From: JAFDVL01 sp043736395
Lineage (GTDB): Bacteria > Acidobacteriota > Blastocatellia > RBC074
NCBI GenBank assembly: GCA_043736395.1
Contig: JAYTCQ010000174.1
Location: 1 to 64,000 of the forward strand
Length of the DNA: 64,000 nucleotides
Direction: 5' to 3'
The notes below the pieces were generated by a model, which saw only the letters and a program-made list of their open reading frames with translations, was not told the DNA's origin and ran no database searches. Positions 20,620 to 32,600 of the stretch are shown piece after piece; within the stretch, counting starts at the first letter, position 1, and each line of letters begins with the position of its first letter. Both the position numbers and the translations under genes were made by a program.

Positions 20620-23600
20620 CGTTCAGCTAACATCCGTTCTGCTTCTTCATCTGACATTTCTTCAAGCTCAGCCAATAATGCCGCCAGCTCTGCATCTTCG
20701 GTTGAAGAAGATAAAATTTCATCAACGACCATCGCCAAGCCTTCGACGGTTGGCACTTCAAATATTTTCCGCAATGGAATTTTTACTCCGAATGCATTCT
20801 GCAATCGAGCTACGACCTTTGTTGCTAATAATGAATGTCCTCCCAATGAAAAGAAATTATCGTTGATGCTGATTTGCTTCACTTTCAATAATTCTCCCCA
20901 GGTATTCGCTAACATTTCTTCGGTCGGAGTTCTGGGAGCAACGTAAGTCTCATTCTCTTCTCGTCGTGAAGCCTCAGGTTGAGGCAAAGATTTTCGATCA
21001 ATTTTTCCATTTGGAGTTAACGGCAACCGCTCCAAACATACGAATGCTGATGGGATCATGTGAACAGGGAGCCGATCCTGAAGCTGAGCACGTATTTGAG
21101 TGGGCTGAATTTTTGATGGCGTGACAACGTAGGCCACCAGCCGCTGATCTCCCGGTTGATCTTCACGAACGATAACGGCGGCATCACTAATTTCAGACAA
21201 GCGTTTGAGCGCTTCTTCAATTTCACCTGGCTCAATCCGAAAGCCTCTCAACTTCACCTGCGCATCGGCACGCCCCAATAATTCAATTGTGCCGTCAGAA
21301 AGATAACGACCGAGATCGCCGGAGAAATAAAATTTTTCTGAGGATGAGTGATGGGTGATGGGTGATGAGTTACTCGACACCTGACCCCTAACACCTAACA
21401 CCTGAAACCTCTCCGCCGTTAATTCGGAACGATTCAAATATCCACGTGTGACTCCGTTGCCACCGATGCAAAGCTCTCCCGCAACGCCAATGGGGACGAT
21501 GCATTGATTGCGATCCACAAAATAAATTTTTGTATTGGCAAATGGTTTTCCAATGGGAACCATTCCTTCGCCTTGCAAATCGCTGGCTTCAAAATAGGTG
21601 CTGTCAATCGTCGCTTCCGTCACACCGTACGAATTCACAACTCGCGCTTGCGAGCCACAAAGCCTTCGAAGTTTTCTATATTCCTCGCGCTGCCACGTGT
21701 CGGAGCCTACAACTACCAGCCGCATAAAATCTAGTCGCAAATTACTTTCTTCCAGATGCTCAAGTAATGGACGCATCACTGCCGGAACAAATTCCGCCGA
21801 ATCTATTTCTTCTGTCCGCATCAAATCGTACAGGCGATCAGGTTCGAGTAAATAATCTGTCGGACAAATTACCAGCTTTGCGCCACTGCAAAGCGCCCGT
21901 ACAAAATCACCGGTGAAGACATCAAAGGAAAAACTCGCCATTTGTAAATGACTCTTCAGCGATGAAAGTTTGTAAGCCTGCTCCCACGCGGCGAATGCAT
22001 TGACGACGTTGCCGTGCGTCACCATTACACCTTTCGCCTGGCCCGTCGAACCGGAGGTATAAATCACGTACGCCAGATTTTCAGCACTCATTTCTGTCTT
22101 TAGATTTTTCCCATCAAAAATTTCAGATTGAAAATTTTTATACAGATCGTCCAGATATATCACTTCTGCCGAATGCTCCGGTAATCTTTGCTGAAGGTGC
22201 TTTTGCGTCAACAAAACTTTAACATTCGCATCACTGAGCATGTGCGCCAGCCGCTCCGCCGGATAGTTCGGGTCAAGCGGTAAATAAGCGCCACCAGCTT
22301 TGAGAATGGCCAATACCCCAACCACCATTTCGAGCGAACGCTCAACGCACAGACCAACAATCATTTCGGGAGACACACCAAATTTCAGTAAATGATGCGC
22401 TAAAAAATTTGCCCGTTTATTCAATTCTGCATACGTGATTTTTTTTCCGTCGAACGCAACGGCAATGGCTTCAGGCGTACGCGCCGCTTGTTCCTCAATC
22501 AATTGATGCAAAGATAACTTTGGCACTTCAACTGTTGGCGCATTCCAGTTGGATAAAATTTGCTGCGTCTCTTGCGCGGTCAACAATGGCAATTGTGAAA
22601 TTTGCTGAACAGGGTTTTCGACAATTCCCTCCAACAAAATTTCCCATTGCGTCAGCATTCGCTCAGCAGTTTCTGCTGCAAATAAATCGCGGTCATATTC
22701 CAGCCAGACTTCCAGACCTTCCGGTTTTTCATAGACATCCAAACTCAAATCAAACTTGGCAGTGGTGCTGGCAAACTTCACTGGAGTCAAACTAATATCT
22801 TTCCAATGTGCTGACATATCTGGCGCATTCTGCATTGCAAACATCACTTGGAAAATCGGCGAATAGCTCAAGCTTCGTTCCGGTTGAAGCGCTTCAACTA
22901 ATTTTTCAAACGGCATTTCCTGATGCGCATACGCTCCCAGCGCACGTTCACGGGTTCGCTGGAGCAACTCAATAAATTTCGGATCACCCTCTAAATTCCC
23001 GCACAACGCTAAGGTATTCACAAAAAACCCAATCAGGCTTTCCGTTTCAGTTTTTGGACGTCCGGCAATCGGAGTTCCTACCACGACCTGTTCCTGACCG
23101 CTGTAGCGCATCAGTAAAACCTGGAACGCAGACAGTAACGTCATATACAAAGTTACGCCTTCACGTTGGCTTAAAGATTTTAGTTTTTTGAGTAATTTCG
23201 CCGATACAAATTTAGAAATTTGCGCACCGCGATATTTCTGTACCGCCGGACGTGGCTTATCTGTTGGCAGTTCCAAAAAGGCGGGTGCACTACGTAAATG
23301 TTCGCGCCAGTAATTCACCTGTTCGGCTAAGATTTCACTTTGTAAATACTCTTGTTGCCAGCACGCATAATCAGCGAATTGAATCGGCAAATCCGGTAAT
23401 TGCGAGGAATGGTCATAACCTGTTCCTAATTCATTTAGAAAAATACTTATGGACCAACCATCACTGATAATGTGGTGAAATACGATGATTAATAAATGTT
23501 CTGATTCGTTGAGCCGGAGCAAATGCAAGCGCCACAAGGGAGTCTGGCTCAAATCAAAAGGCGTTTCAATCGCATGTGAAATCAGACGCATTTTTTCTGC

Positions 23601-25793
23601 TTGACGATAATCCGCTGAAAAGTTACTAAGGTCAGCTAACGGCAAATCAGCCTGTAAAAATGGGGTAATGCGCTGACTGGCTTGCCCATTTTCAGAAACA
23701 AAACTTGTTCGTAAGATTTCGTGACGATCAACTACGGCTTGCAAGGCTTGCTGCAACGCAGAGACTTCAAGTTTTCCCTTGAGCCGAATGATTTTGCTTA
23801 AATTATACGTGGCCGTGGCCGGCTCTAATTGATCCAGAAACCAGAGGCGCTGTTGTGAAAATGAGAGCGGAATTCCGACCTGCTTATTTGTCCGCAACAA
23901 GGCCGGGACAAAAACTTTAGAGTTACTTTTTTGAAATTGCGTGATCGCTTCAGCCAAGTCTGCAACTGTTGGAGAATTGAAAATCGTACTTAACGGCAGT
24001 TGTATTTTAAAGTCAGTCCGCAACCTTGAAATTACCTGACCTGCCAATAGTGAATGTCCTCCGATGGCAAAAAAATTATCTCGTCTGCCCACCCGTTCGC
24101 GACCTAAAACTTTAGCCCAGATTGCTGCAATAATTTCTTCTATCGGCGTCTTCGGAGCAAGATAACTATCTTGAATTTGAAGAGAATTGGCATCTGGTGC
24201 TGGCAGCGCTTTGCGATCAATTTTCCCGTTCGGAGTCAGAGGCAAACCATCAATCTTCACAAAAGCGGCGGGAACCATGTAATCCGGCAATTCGCGTACG
24301 ATCAGTTCGCGGAGTTCTTGAAACACTGCCTTTTGGGTTTCAGGTTTTGGGTTTCGGGTGACGATGTAGGCGACCAGCTGCTTGCGTCCAGGAACGTCTT
24401 CACAAGCAATGACAGAGCATTCGCGAACACTCGGATGCCTCATGAGAAATGCTTCGATTTCTCCCAGCTCGACGCGGAAGCCGCGAATTTTTACTTGAAA
24501 ATCCTGTCGCCCTAAACACTCCAATTCACCATTCGGCAACCAACGCGCGTAATCGCCGGTAGGGACGCTCGAGTAATGAGTGATGAGTGATGAGTGATGA
24601 GTATCAATACCACGAAACTCAAAATTCGAAATTTGAAATTGTTTTCCGTGAAGATAGCCGCGCCCAACGCCTGCGCCACAAACGTAAATTTCTCCGGCTT
24701 CCCCTTTTGGTACAGGTTGCTGATTTTCGTCGAGTAGAAAAATTTGTGTATTGGCGATGGGGCGTCCGATGGGTATGACTTTTATTTCTCCACTCAGCTC
24801 AGAAGATTTGATGCGATGCATCGCCACAATCCCGCTGGTTTCGGTTTGCCCCATCATGTGAACGTGCGTCGCGGGATGCTTGAATTCATTGATCCAGGTG
24901 CTTGGAATATCTGACAGCAAAGGTTCACTGGCAGATAAAATTAACCGCAGATCATTCGCTAATAATTCCTCTCGTTGCGTTTCGGCAAGCTCTAATAAAG
25001 CATTTGTACAATGCCGCTGGAACGAAGGCACCGCATCGAAAACTGTGACGTGATATTTTTTGATTAGGGCGAAAAGCGGAAGCGGATCCATCCGCTGTTC
25101 TTCATCCGCAATAACGACAGTGGCTCCGTGCGCCAGCGGGAAAAGCAAATGACGACGCGACGACGAAAATCCAATTGAAGCCAGGTGCAAATAACAATCC
25201 TGCGGCGTGAGCTGTAATTCGTTTTGCAGCGCTGTCACATAATGCGTGAGATTGCGCTGCGTCAACATGGTGCCTTTGGGCTTGCCTGTCGAACCAGAGG
25301 TATAAATCAGATAAGACAAATTTTCAGCATTGAGTTGAGCCTGAAGATTTTCTGCGCTGTGTTTTGAAATTTCAGACCAGTCCGTATCAAGCGAAACAAA
25401 CTGAGAATCCGCATTTAAAAACTGAGGCAGCAAGCGCGATTCAGTGACGACGATTGGAGCCGCAGTGTCCGCCAGCATAAATGCGATGCGATCTGTCGGG
25501 TACGCCGGATCAATCGGCACAAACGCCGATCCTGATTTAAGAATTCCAAGAATGCCAACCGCCATGTCTACGGATCGCCCGACACAGATCGGAATCATCA
25601 CTTCCGGCCCTGCGCCAAGTGATCCTAAATAATGTGCCAATTGATTGGCTCGCTGATTTAGTTCGTTGTAGGTTAGTTGTTGCTGATTGCACACGACGGC
25701 AACCTGTCGCGGCAGGAGGGCGACTTTCTGCTCAAAGAGTTCGTACCAGCAAGACTCTAGTTTATGCGTTGTGTTTATTTCTTTGGGTTCCAT
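20616..25793 (-). CDS. Non-ribosomal peptide synthetase, A-PCP-C-A-PCP
   Basis: A 1725-aa two-module synthetase. A1 (~15-530) has the ATP-binding core YTSGSTGKPKGT and the later core VPTGDYARWLPNGELECLGR; PCP1 (~545-610) has DNFFAIGGHSLLAGQ with the pantetheine Ser; C (~625-1060) has HHIISDGWS; A2 (~1080-1590) has YTSGSTGQAKGVM; PCP2 (~1615-1685) has DNFFSLGGHSLLATK. There is no TE, so the product must be passed on; an acidic C-terminal helix (LLAELEEMSDEEAERMLAER) may act as a docking segment. A1 begins the protein without a C domain and so is a loading module; it lacks the usual Asp in core A4 (FSSSRRH instead of FDxSxxE). By-eye specificity residues of A2 (D, V, G, E, V, V, S, I, D) approach the ornithine code. 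In-frame heptamer repeats lie in linkers of both A domains. Sequential with the PPTase. Confidence 0.93.
21341..21410. repeat. Heptamer-type short repeats inserted in frame in A2 of the synthetase
   Basis: GATGAGTGATGGGTGATGG and related units, then CCTAACACCTAACACCTGA units. They encode the odd stretch around SSNSSPITHHSSS between the GYLNRSELTAERF and FSGDLGRYL cores, where A domains normally carry a variable loop. Confidence 0.75.
24331..24359. repeat. Short repeat in frame after the A1 domain
   Basis: On the coding strand, repeated ACCCGAAACCC / AACCTGAAACCC units encode RNPKPETQK in the loop after LVAYIV of A1. A second linker, different from the one at 24571-24641, with the same type of filler. 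Confidence 0.55.
24571..24641. repeat. Heptamer-type repeats in frame in A1 of the synthetase
   Basis: Five successive GAGTGAT-like 7-mers (24571-24600), then an AT-rich block around AAATTCGAAATTTGAAAT. They encode FQISNFEFRGIDTHHSSL followed by ITHYSS, immediately before the VPTGDYARW core of A1. Confidence 0.8.
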
Positions 25794-25898
25794 TCATTGC
25801 TGCTCAAATATTTCTCACGGCTCAGATAAGAAATGACTAATCAACTGGAAATTTCAAATTTGATTTAGGTAACTCCTGTCTGAACAAAATCTCGAAAA

Positions 25899-27878
25899 CT
25901 AATTAGTGCCTGTTCTAAACCTCCAATGCGGGCTAATCGAAGTGCCGATGCCATCGCTCACCGTGACATACCATTCGTATTCAGTATTTGGTCGTAAGCC
26001 TGACCAATTCACCGTCGCGGTCGCTCCAGAAATGGCATTCGGATTCGATTTGATAACTGTAAAGCCACTGTCTTGCAGGTTGGAATTTAAAGTGAATTGG
26101 CTGATCGCCGTCTGATCAAAAATGTTTTGCGTCGGAGAATATGTTTGGACGCGAATTTGATTACTTGCTGGAGATAGCTCCATAATTCTAAGCCATCCGT
26201 CACCACCATTTTGTAAATTTTGGAAATCAGAAAGTAGCGTGTAAACGGTATTTCCATTGAAAACATCCTGCCTGCGAGCTTCGCCTGGAACGTGTCCTGT
26301 CAGCATTAAAAACAAATTGGAATTTGATTTTAATGCGTCATACGTCGCTCGCCCTTGCGTCGAAAATGAAGCATTCAAATTGAGTAAATTGTGACTGACA
26401 ATAATGGCGTGGCGGGTGCTGTAGGTCTTCAGCAAATTATTTGCCCAGCTTAAAATTGCGGTATCCGGGGTTTCGTCAAACTCCAGATAAATCGTGATGA
26501 AATCCATTCCGCCCGCTGAAAATAACTGGTACTGATTATCCAGATTGCCGCCATAACGGCCGCCATAATAATTGCGTTTGTAAAACCGCGAAGTCCCGAA
26601 ATACTGATTGAAAAGTTTGGTCGAAGCTCCGACTGGATTTCCTTCCGGCGACTGATCATGATTTCCAACAGCTACGCCAAAAGGAAGGCCATCAAGCAAA
26701 CTGGTCGTGACAGGATTTTCCAATAATTTCATTGCTCCATCCACATTCAACCATTCGCTGACGCTGTCTCCGTGCTCAACACAATCGCCCAGATGAGCCA
26801 CATATCCGATGTTGCGCGCCGTTCGCTGATTCACAATCCATTGTGTTTGCGCAGTGAACATCGCACTCGTTCCGCTAAATAAATTACTGGAATAATATTG
26901 TGTATCCGGCAACGCAATGAGCGAAAAAGTCGCTCCTGTCGTTCCGGCAATTTTCCCGTAATACGTCACAATCAAGTTGTCATTTTCAGGATCAGAAACT
27001 GATACACTTAAGTTCGGATTCGTTGGGACATTAATTGAATTATTCGACGGAGCATTGAGCGTTGCGATCACAGGATTTTGATTGCCCACAAAATTTATTC
27101 CGCTTGTCCACAGCCAATTGGAACCGCGCAAAGTGCCGTTAAGATTGCGTCCGCTTGAATCCGCAATCCTCGTTCCGCTTCCATCATTTAATGCCCAACG
27201 CGCAATCAATCCAGTCGTGACGGAAAGTTGTTGACGCATTCCATCAATAATTTGTGAGACGGGACGCGCATAATTCCACAGACGAACTTCATCCAGTGTA
27301 CCGGCAAAAAATCCTTCAGCGACTCCGGTTGAATTCAGAGCCGAAGCCAACGCGGTGTGCTGAATGCTATCGTTCCTGGCCGATAGCCCAACATTGATTT
27401 CAGCCTCCAAATTTCCATTGAGGTAAAGCCGAAAGATTTGGCCGTTGTATGAAACTGCGGCGTGGTACCACGTGTTATAACGCACCGGCGTGACTCCGCG
27501 CAGGGGATGATTTCCGCCCAATGGTTTATCTTCAAAATCCGCAGCCAGCACACCAGTAGAGTTATCAATGCCCAAAAAATAATTCATATCCACAGTGCTG
27601 CCGTCATCTTCGCCGCGTCCTTTGGTTACCAGAGGAATCGCACTCAAGCCACCATTACCAGTAAAAGTCGGTTGACCGATTCCAGTGCGACGAAACCATG
27701 TTTCTACCGTGAAGGACGAAAATCCCAGCTGGCTTGGAGTCCCGAAAGTAACGTAATCCCCTGACCCACTGAATGAAAGCGCATCCGTTCTTTGAAATGG
27801 TGGTTTCGCAGAAAAAATATTTAGTGTAAAACCACAGATCAAAACGAACGCAAAATTCCATCGTAGTTTTTGTTTCAT
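25899..27878 (-). CDS. Secreted LamG-domain metallophosphoesterase
   Basis: A 659-aa exported protein. A signal segment (FAFVLICGFTLNIFSAK) is followed by a LamG/concanavalin-like domain at ~35-250 (GSGDYVTFGTPSQLGFSSFT, VETWFRRTG, LDEVRLWNYARPVSQIIDGM). An Ig-like linker precedes a calcineurin-type phosphoesterase at ~320-560 with LIALPDTQYY, VAHLGDCVEHG, GVAVGNHDQ, IIVSHN and LTGHVPGEAR, giving the full set of metal ligands. A fibronectin-III-like C-terminus follows (SGLRPNTEYEWYVTVSDG). It may trim phosphate groups from an extracellular polymer; inference. The start ATG at 27878 is chosen over an upstream TTG. It sits between the SMP-30-like and synthetase genes. Confidence 0.85.
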   Translation of the reverse strand: MKQKLRWNFAFVLICGFTLNIFSAKPPFQRTDALSFSGSGDYVTFGTPSQLGFSSFTVETWFRRTGIGQPTFTGNGGLSAIPLVTKGRGEDDGSTVDMNYFLGIDNSTGVLAADFEDKPLGGNHPLRGVTPVRYNTWYHAAVSYNGQIFRLYLNGNLEAEINVGLSARNDSIQHTALASALNSTGVAEGFFAGTLDEVRLWNYARPVSQIIDGMRQQLSVTTGLIARWALNDGSGTRIADSSGRNLNGTLRGSNWLWTSGINFVGNQNPVIATLNAPSNNSINVPTNPNLSVSVSDPENDNLIVTYYGKIAGTTGATFSLIALPDTQYYSSNLFSGTSAMFTAQTQWIVNQRTARNIGYVAHLGDCVEHGDSVSEWLNVDGAMKLLENPVTTSLLDGLPFGVAVGNHDQSPEGNPVGASTKLFNQYFGTSRFYKRNYYGGRYGGNLDNQYQLFSAGGMDFITIYLEFDETPDTAILSWANNLLKTYSTRHAIIVSHNLLNLNASFSTQGRATYDALKSNSNLFLMLTGHVPGEARRQDVFNGNTVYTLLSDFQNLQNGGDGWLRIMELSPASNQIRVQTYSPTQNIFDQTAISQFTLNSNLQDSGFTVIKSNPNAISGATATVNWSGLRPNTEYEWYVTVSDGIGTSISPHWRFRTGTN

Positions 27879-27890
27879 ACAATTCAATTC

Positions 27891-28799
27891 TTACGCCTGC
27901 GGTTCCTTATCAAGCCTGAGCAAATAACCGGTTTTACGTTTCAAATCTGTTTGAATTGAAACATAAATACCGTCCTGATCATCCATTGTGATCCCGCAAA
28001 TATTGCTTAATTTTCCGCCCAGCACAGCTATCGTTTTGACGCCTTCTTCAGGTGTATAGCGCATCAGTTTTCCGTGGCTGCTATCAGTGATGTACAGCAC
28101 ATGATTGGCATACCAAATCGTTTCCGGGGAAAATCCCTCACGGTTTTCGATCAACCGTTGCAGCTTCATTTCAGGCGTCAGGACATACACAATCTGGTCT
28201 TCGTTGTCGGCGATATAAAGATTGCCTTTTTCATCAAAGACCATACTTTCCGGCTTCGTGATTCCATATCCCGGTCCCAGAAAAACGGTTACTTCTCCGG
28301 TGCGGCTCACGCTAAAAACCTGATGCCGGACGCCGTCGCCAACGAGGATCGCACCTGAAGGAGACAACGCGATTCCTTCCGTTGAAACCAATCCTTTTTC
28401 CCTGCCCGCCAGCAGAAAAGCTTTCCCATTTTTATCCACCTCCCAGACACCACCCGCATCGTCATCCGTGAAAAAAATATTGCCTTCCGCGTCCATCACT
28501 AAATCTTCAGGAGATTGAATTCCGAGTGTCGTATCGCATAACGTTTTGACATCTTTCGCATCGTGCCAGATTCGTAATGCGCCGCCTGCCTCATCCGCCA
28601 TGATTAGCTTCCCCTGTCGCCACAAAATTCCATCGGCGACTTCAAAGCCGTCGTGATTCGTTGCAATCACCGTCGCGCGATAATCAGGGTCAGTCAGCAT
28701 CACCATTCCCTTTTGATCAAGCCCGCAGGAATTCATCAAAAAGACACAAAGAAAAATTGCTGCCAGCTTTGAGATTTTATTAATGTGAGGAATTGTCAT
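27891..28799 (-). CDS. SMP-30/gluconolactonase-like lipoprotein (NHL-type propeller)
   Basis: A 302-aa lipoprotein: hydrophobic leader LAAIFLCVFLMNSCG with a probable lipid-attached Cys at about residue 25. The body is a six-bladed propeller with NHL/SMP-30 spacing: LWRQGKLIMADEAGGALRIW, EDLVMDAEGNIFFTDDDAGG, GIALSPSGAILVGDG, SMVFDEKGNLYIADN, WYANHVLYITDSSHG, CGITMDDQDGIYVS. Such proteins hydrolyse sugar lactones or act as binding propellers; the acid residues needed for lactonase activity cannot be confirmed by eye. The ATG overlaps the PAP2 gene's TGA (ATGA), so it is translationally coupled. Likely faces the periplasm or surface. Confidence 0.78.
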   Translation of the reverse strand: MTIPHINKISKLAAIFLCVFLMNSCGLDQKGMVMLTDPDYRATVIATNHDGFEVADGILWRQGKLIMADEAGGALRIWHDAKDVKTLCDTTLGIQSPEDLVMDAEGNIFFTDDDAGGVWEVDKNGKAFLLAGREKGLVSTEGIALSPSGAILVGDGVRHQVFSVSRTGEVTVFLGPGYGITKPESMVFDEKGNLYIADNEDQIVYVLTPEMKLQRLIENREGFSPETIWYANHVLYITDSSHGKLMRYTPEEGVKTIAVLGGKLSNICGITMDDQDGIYVSIQTDLKRKTGYLLRLDKEPQA

Positions 28800-29623
28800 A
28801 ACTGGCCTTTGATAATGTGCTTCCCGATCGCCATTCCTGCTTTGAGCAATGGTCGAAGATTTTGCAGTGTGTTCGCCACTTCAAAAATAGTGATAAAAAT
28901 TAACGCGCTGGATAACCCCTGATGCTGTAAAGTCCATTTGGTAATGGGATCAAGCAACTTCCGAAATCCTTTTCCGACGATCAACTGAATCAGCAGCAGG
29001 ATGATAATTCCGATGCCGCCGCCGACTATGACATCCAACGGAGAATGCTGACCGGTGATGACACGGCTGCCCATAATCACAAAGACTGTCCACGCGATGG
29101 CGATGCTTCCAATTCGTCGTGAAGCCAGCCAGATTCCAACCGCCAACGTTAAATAAAAGCCGGCGTGATCGCTTGGAAATGATCCAAGATCATTCTGAAA
29201 AACTTCACCTTTTTGCAGCGCCTGAAAACCTTTCTGACTCTCATCGTCCAACGGCACACGAAAAGCTAATTTCTGGCTTTCGACTAACTGATCGCCTTCC
29301 AGATGAAACGCCTTCTGCGATTGAATGAATGGACGCGGCAGAAAAACTGTTTTGGAAATGGTCTTCGTCGTAGCGATAACAAAAACCGCCGCGAGCAAGG
29401 TCAACAAAAGAATTTTTCGCTGGCGGACAATTTCTGCTTCTTCACCCCGCCCAAACCAGACAGCAACAAAACATCCACCCACGATGGCAGCCTTGACCAA
29501 CTGATTTTCAAGCGGCAACGTCAATAAAGTATCAAGCACCCAGGAATGCCCGACGACACTATTGAGAAGTTCATACAAGTAATCGCTGGCAGATGTCAGA
29601 GTGGTGAGGAGTACATTATTCAC
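28796..29623 (-). CDS. PAP2-superfamily membrane phosphatase
   Basis: An integral membrane phosphatase with about five to six hydrophobic segments. Motif C1 appears as SKTVFLPRP (K-x5-RP, one residue shorter than the usual K-x6-RP), C2 as FPSDHAGF (PSDH instead of PSGH), and C3 as SRVITGQHSPLDV (SR-x5-H-x3-D, intact). Members dephosphorylate lipid pyrophosphates, including undecaprenyl pyrophosphate, which is the carrier used by Wzx/Wzy polysaccharide pathways. The likely start is a GTG at 29623 with AGGAGAAG 8 nt upstream, overlapping the synthetase stop by 8 bp; a longer ATG start at 29668 has no such site. Its place in this run fits recycling of the lipid carrier. Confidence 0.85.
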   Translation of the reverse strand: MNNVLLTTLTSASDYLYELLNSVVGHSWVLDTLLTLPLENQLVKAAIVGGCFVAVWFGRGEEAEIVRQRKILLLTLLAAVFVIATTKTISKTVFLPRPFIQSQKAFHLEGDQLVESQKLAFRVPLDDESQKGFQALQKGEVFQNDLGSFPSDHAGFYLTLAVGIWLASRRIGSIAIAWTVFVIMGSRVITGQHSPLDVIVGGGIGIIILLLIQLIVGKGFRKLLDPITKWTLQHQGLSSALIFITIFEVANTLQNLRPLLKAGMAIGKHIIKGQL

Positions 29624-32600
29624 AATTTTCTTCTCCTGTTTTTTCAAGCTTTGCTTTGGCCAGAGCAAGGGTTAGTTGTCGCGCCAATTCCTGCACGTGC
29701 GGTTCTTTGATGATTGTTTGGTGATCGCCTGGCAGGCGGATAATTTCAACGCCACCCGCTGCGAGCGCCTGCCATCCCGTAATATTTTCGGCGACGCTGA
29801 CTTCTTCTTCCGCGCAGAAAAATGTCACTTTTCCGGCATACACTTGCGGGACATATTTTTTAACGGCGAGGTAATTTATCTCTTCAATTTTCCGTAAAAT
29901 TTCAGCTAGTGGCTGATTAGAATTTTGGGTAATTTTTTCCGTCAACTGCCACCAAATATTTTTCAGCTTTCGGGTTTTAAATTGCGCTTTGCTCAAAATG
30001 TAATGGGCTTTACCGTGCAGATTAAGCGATGCCAGATTACGGCAATGCTGTTTGATGCGAAGGCGTAAAAATTTCTTTTGATACTCTTTGGCTTCCGCTT
30101 CTGAAAATAATTTCAACCAGCCCAGCGGATATGTATCAAGCATCGCCAACAATGCAACTCGCTCTCCCTGATCGTGAAGTTGTCGCGCCATCTCAAAAGC
30201 AACTGACCCGCCAAACGAACGTCCACCTAAATAATAAGGGCCGTACGGTTGCAGTTGACGTATTTCAGAAATGTAATGCGCAGCCATTTCTGCGATATTG
30301 GTCAGCGGCGCAGTTTGTCCGTCGAGGCCTACTGCCTGCAATCCATAAAATGGATGCTCGGAATCGAAGTGCTGAACGATGCTGTTATATTCCAGCACGT
30401 TTCCGCCCACTGCATGCACACAGAAAAATGGAGCCGCCGTTCCGCTTGGACGCAGCGGTACTAACGAATTCCACGAAGGCTCCCAGCCTTGTTCACGTAA
30501 CATTTCAGCCAACTGCTCAATCGTTGGAGATTGAAATAAAACAGCGAGTGGTAATTGCTTGCCAAAGGCCTGTTGAATCGCACTGAAAAGTCGAACCGCA
30601 ATTAATGAATGCCCACCCAGCTCAAAGAAATTATCGCGGACGCCAATCGGATGAATTCCCAAAACTTCTTGCCAGATATTGATGAGGCGCACTTCCAGTT
30701 CGTCTTTTGCCGCGACTAATTCCTGTTTAGTTTCAGTCAACAATTGATCCGCTTTGGGCAATTTTTTGCGATCAACTTTTCCATTCGGCGTCAGTGGAAA
30801 TTGCTCCAGGTGAACCCATGCGGAAGGAACCATGTATTCCGGCAATCGCTGCTTTAAAAATTCGCGCAGATCACTCACCAACAAAGGCTCAACGGCGACA
30901 TAGTAAGCAATTAATTTTTTATCGTTTTTATTCGTGTCTACCTGTAAGACAACTTCCTGAATAGACGGATGTGCAAGCAATGCATTTTCGATTTCTCCCA
31001 GCTCAATGCGAAAGCCGCGCAATTTAATCTGATGATCTTTTCGACCAATGAATTCAATGGTTCCGTCAGGAAGATAGCGCGCAATATCTCCGGTTTTATA
31101 AAAGCGCGTGGCAGGTGTGAGGTGTCGGGTTTCAGCAAACCTAACACCTGACACCCGAAACCTGTCACCTGTTAATTCCGGTTGATTCAGATATTCACGC
31201 GCCAGACCATCACCGCCGATATAAATTTCGCCATGAACTCCCATAGGAACCGGATTCATATAACGATCCAAAATATGAATCGTAGTTCTGGAGATCGGGC
31301 GTCCGAGAGGAATTGATCCTTCACCTACATTTTCGATGAGATGCCACGTCGCAAACGTAGTGCTTTCGGTGGGGCCATAACCATTTACCAAACGCTCCGG
31401 CGATCCATTTTTGAGCACCTCGCGACAACAGCCTGGGTCGCAGGCGTCGCCACCGATAATCAATGTTTTCAGGGTTGCAAAAGCGGTGGGAACTTCACGC
31501 GACAACAGATTAAAAAGCGCCGTTGTCAGGAACATGACCGTAATTTTTTGTTCTCGTAATTGCGCGGCAAATTCGTGTGGTGACAGCGCAATGTCTTTGT
31601 TGATAAGCACCAGCCTGCCGCCGTTCAATAGCGCGCCCCACAGTTCAAAAGTTGCGGCATCAAATGAAATATTCGAGACCTGCGCCATCGCATCTGAACT
31701 GTCCAGATGAACGTAATTTGTATTGATAACCAAACGACTGACGCCACGATGAACAATCGCTGAGCCTTTCGGCTGTCCCGTTGAACCCGAGGTATAAATC
31801 ACGTACGCCAAATCTTCAGATTTATTCAGATTCGTGAGATTTTTATCATTTTGCTCAGGGAATATACCTTTTTCATCCAGACAAATTATTTGAGCAGTTG
31901 TTTCAGGCAATCGTGACCGCAATGATAACTGTGTCAAAATCACCGGCGCGTTTGCATCGTTAAGCATGAACTCTAAACGCACTTGCGGATAAGCCGGATC
32001 AAGCGGCAAATAGGCTCCACCCGCTTTTAGAATTCCCAACACACCAATCACCATTTCTACACTGCGATCTGTGAAAAGTCCGACTAACGTATCTGGTTTT
32101 ATTCCTGTTTCGCGCAGAGCGTGCGCTACGTGATTTGCGCGGCGATTCAGTTCGCGGTAGCTGACATTTACTTCACCTGAAACAATGGCAACGGCATCAG
32201 GCGTGCGATCCACCTGTGCTTCAAATAATTGATGCAGACACAAATCTTTTGGGTAATCAGTGGCGGTGTCATTCCACTCAACCAAAATTTGCTGAAGCTC
32301 TGCCGCACTCAAAAAAGGCAGCTCGGACAAACGTTGTTGAGGATCGGTGACGATTCCTTCGAGCAGGTTTTGATAGTGCTGCAGCAATCGCTGCATCGTT
32401 GCTTCATCAAACAAATCGGTGCTGTATTCAATGGTCGTCTGCAATCCATCAGCGGTTTCGCTGACCGATAAAAACAAATCGAACTTTGAGGTCACCGCAC
32501 TAATTTTATAAGGGCGAAGTTGCAAGCCCGGAATTTTCACCGATGAGGTTGTCTCAGGCTGTAACGCAAAAGCCGTTTGAAAAATCGGGTTATGACTGAG

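Noticed and set aside
24571..24641. A possible CRISPR-like array of GAGTGAT repeats
   Set aside because: Units are 7 bp and contiguous, with no spacers, and lie inside an intact synthetase reading frame.
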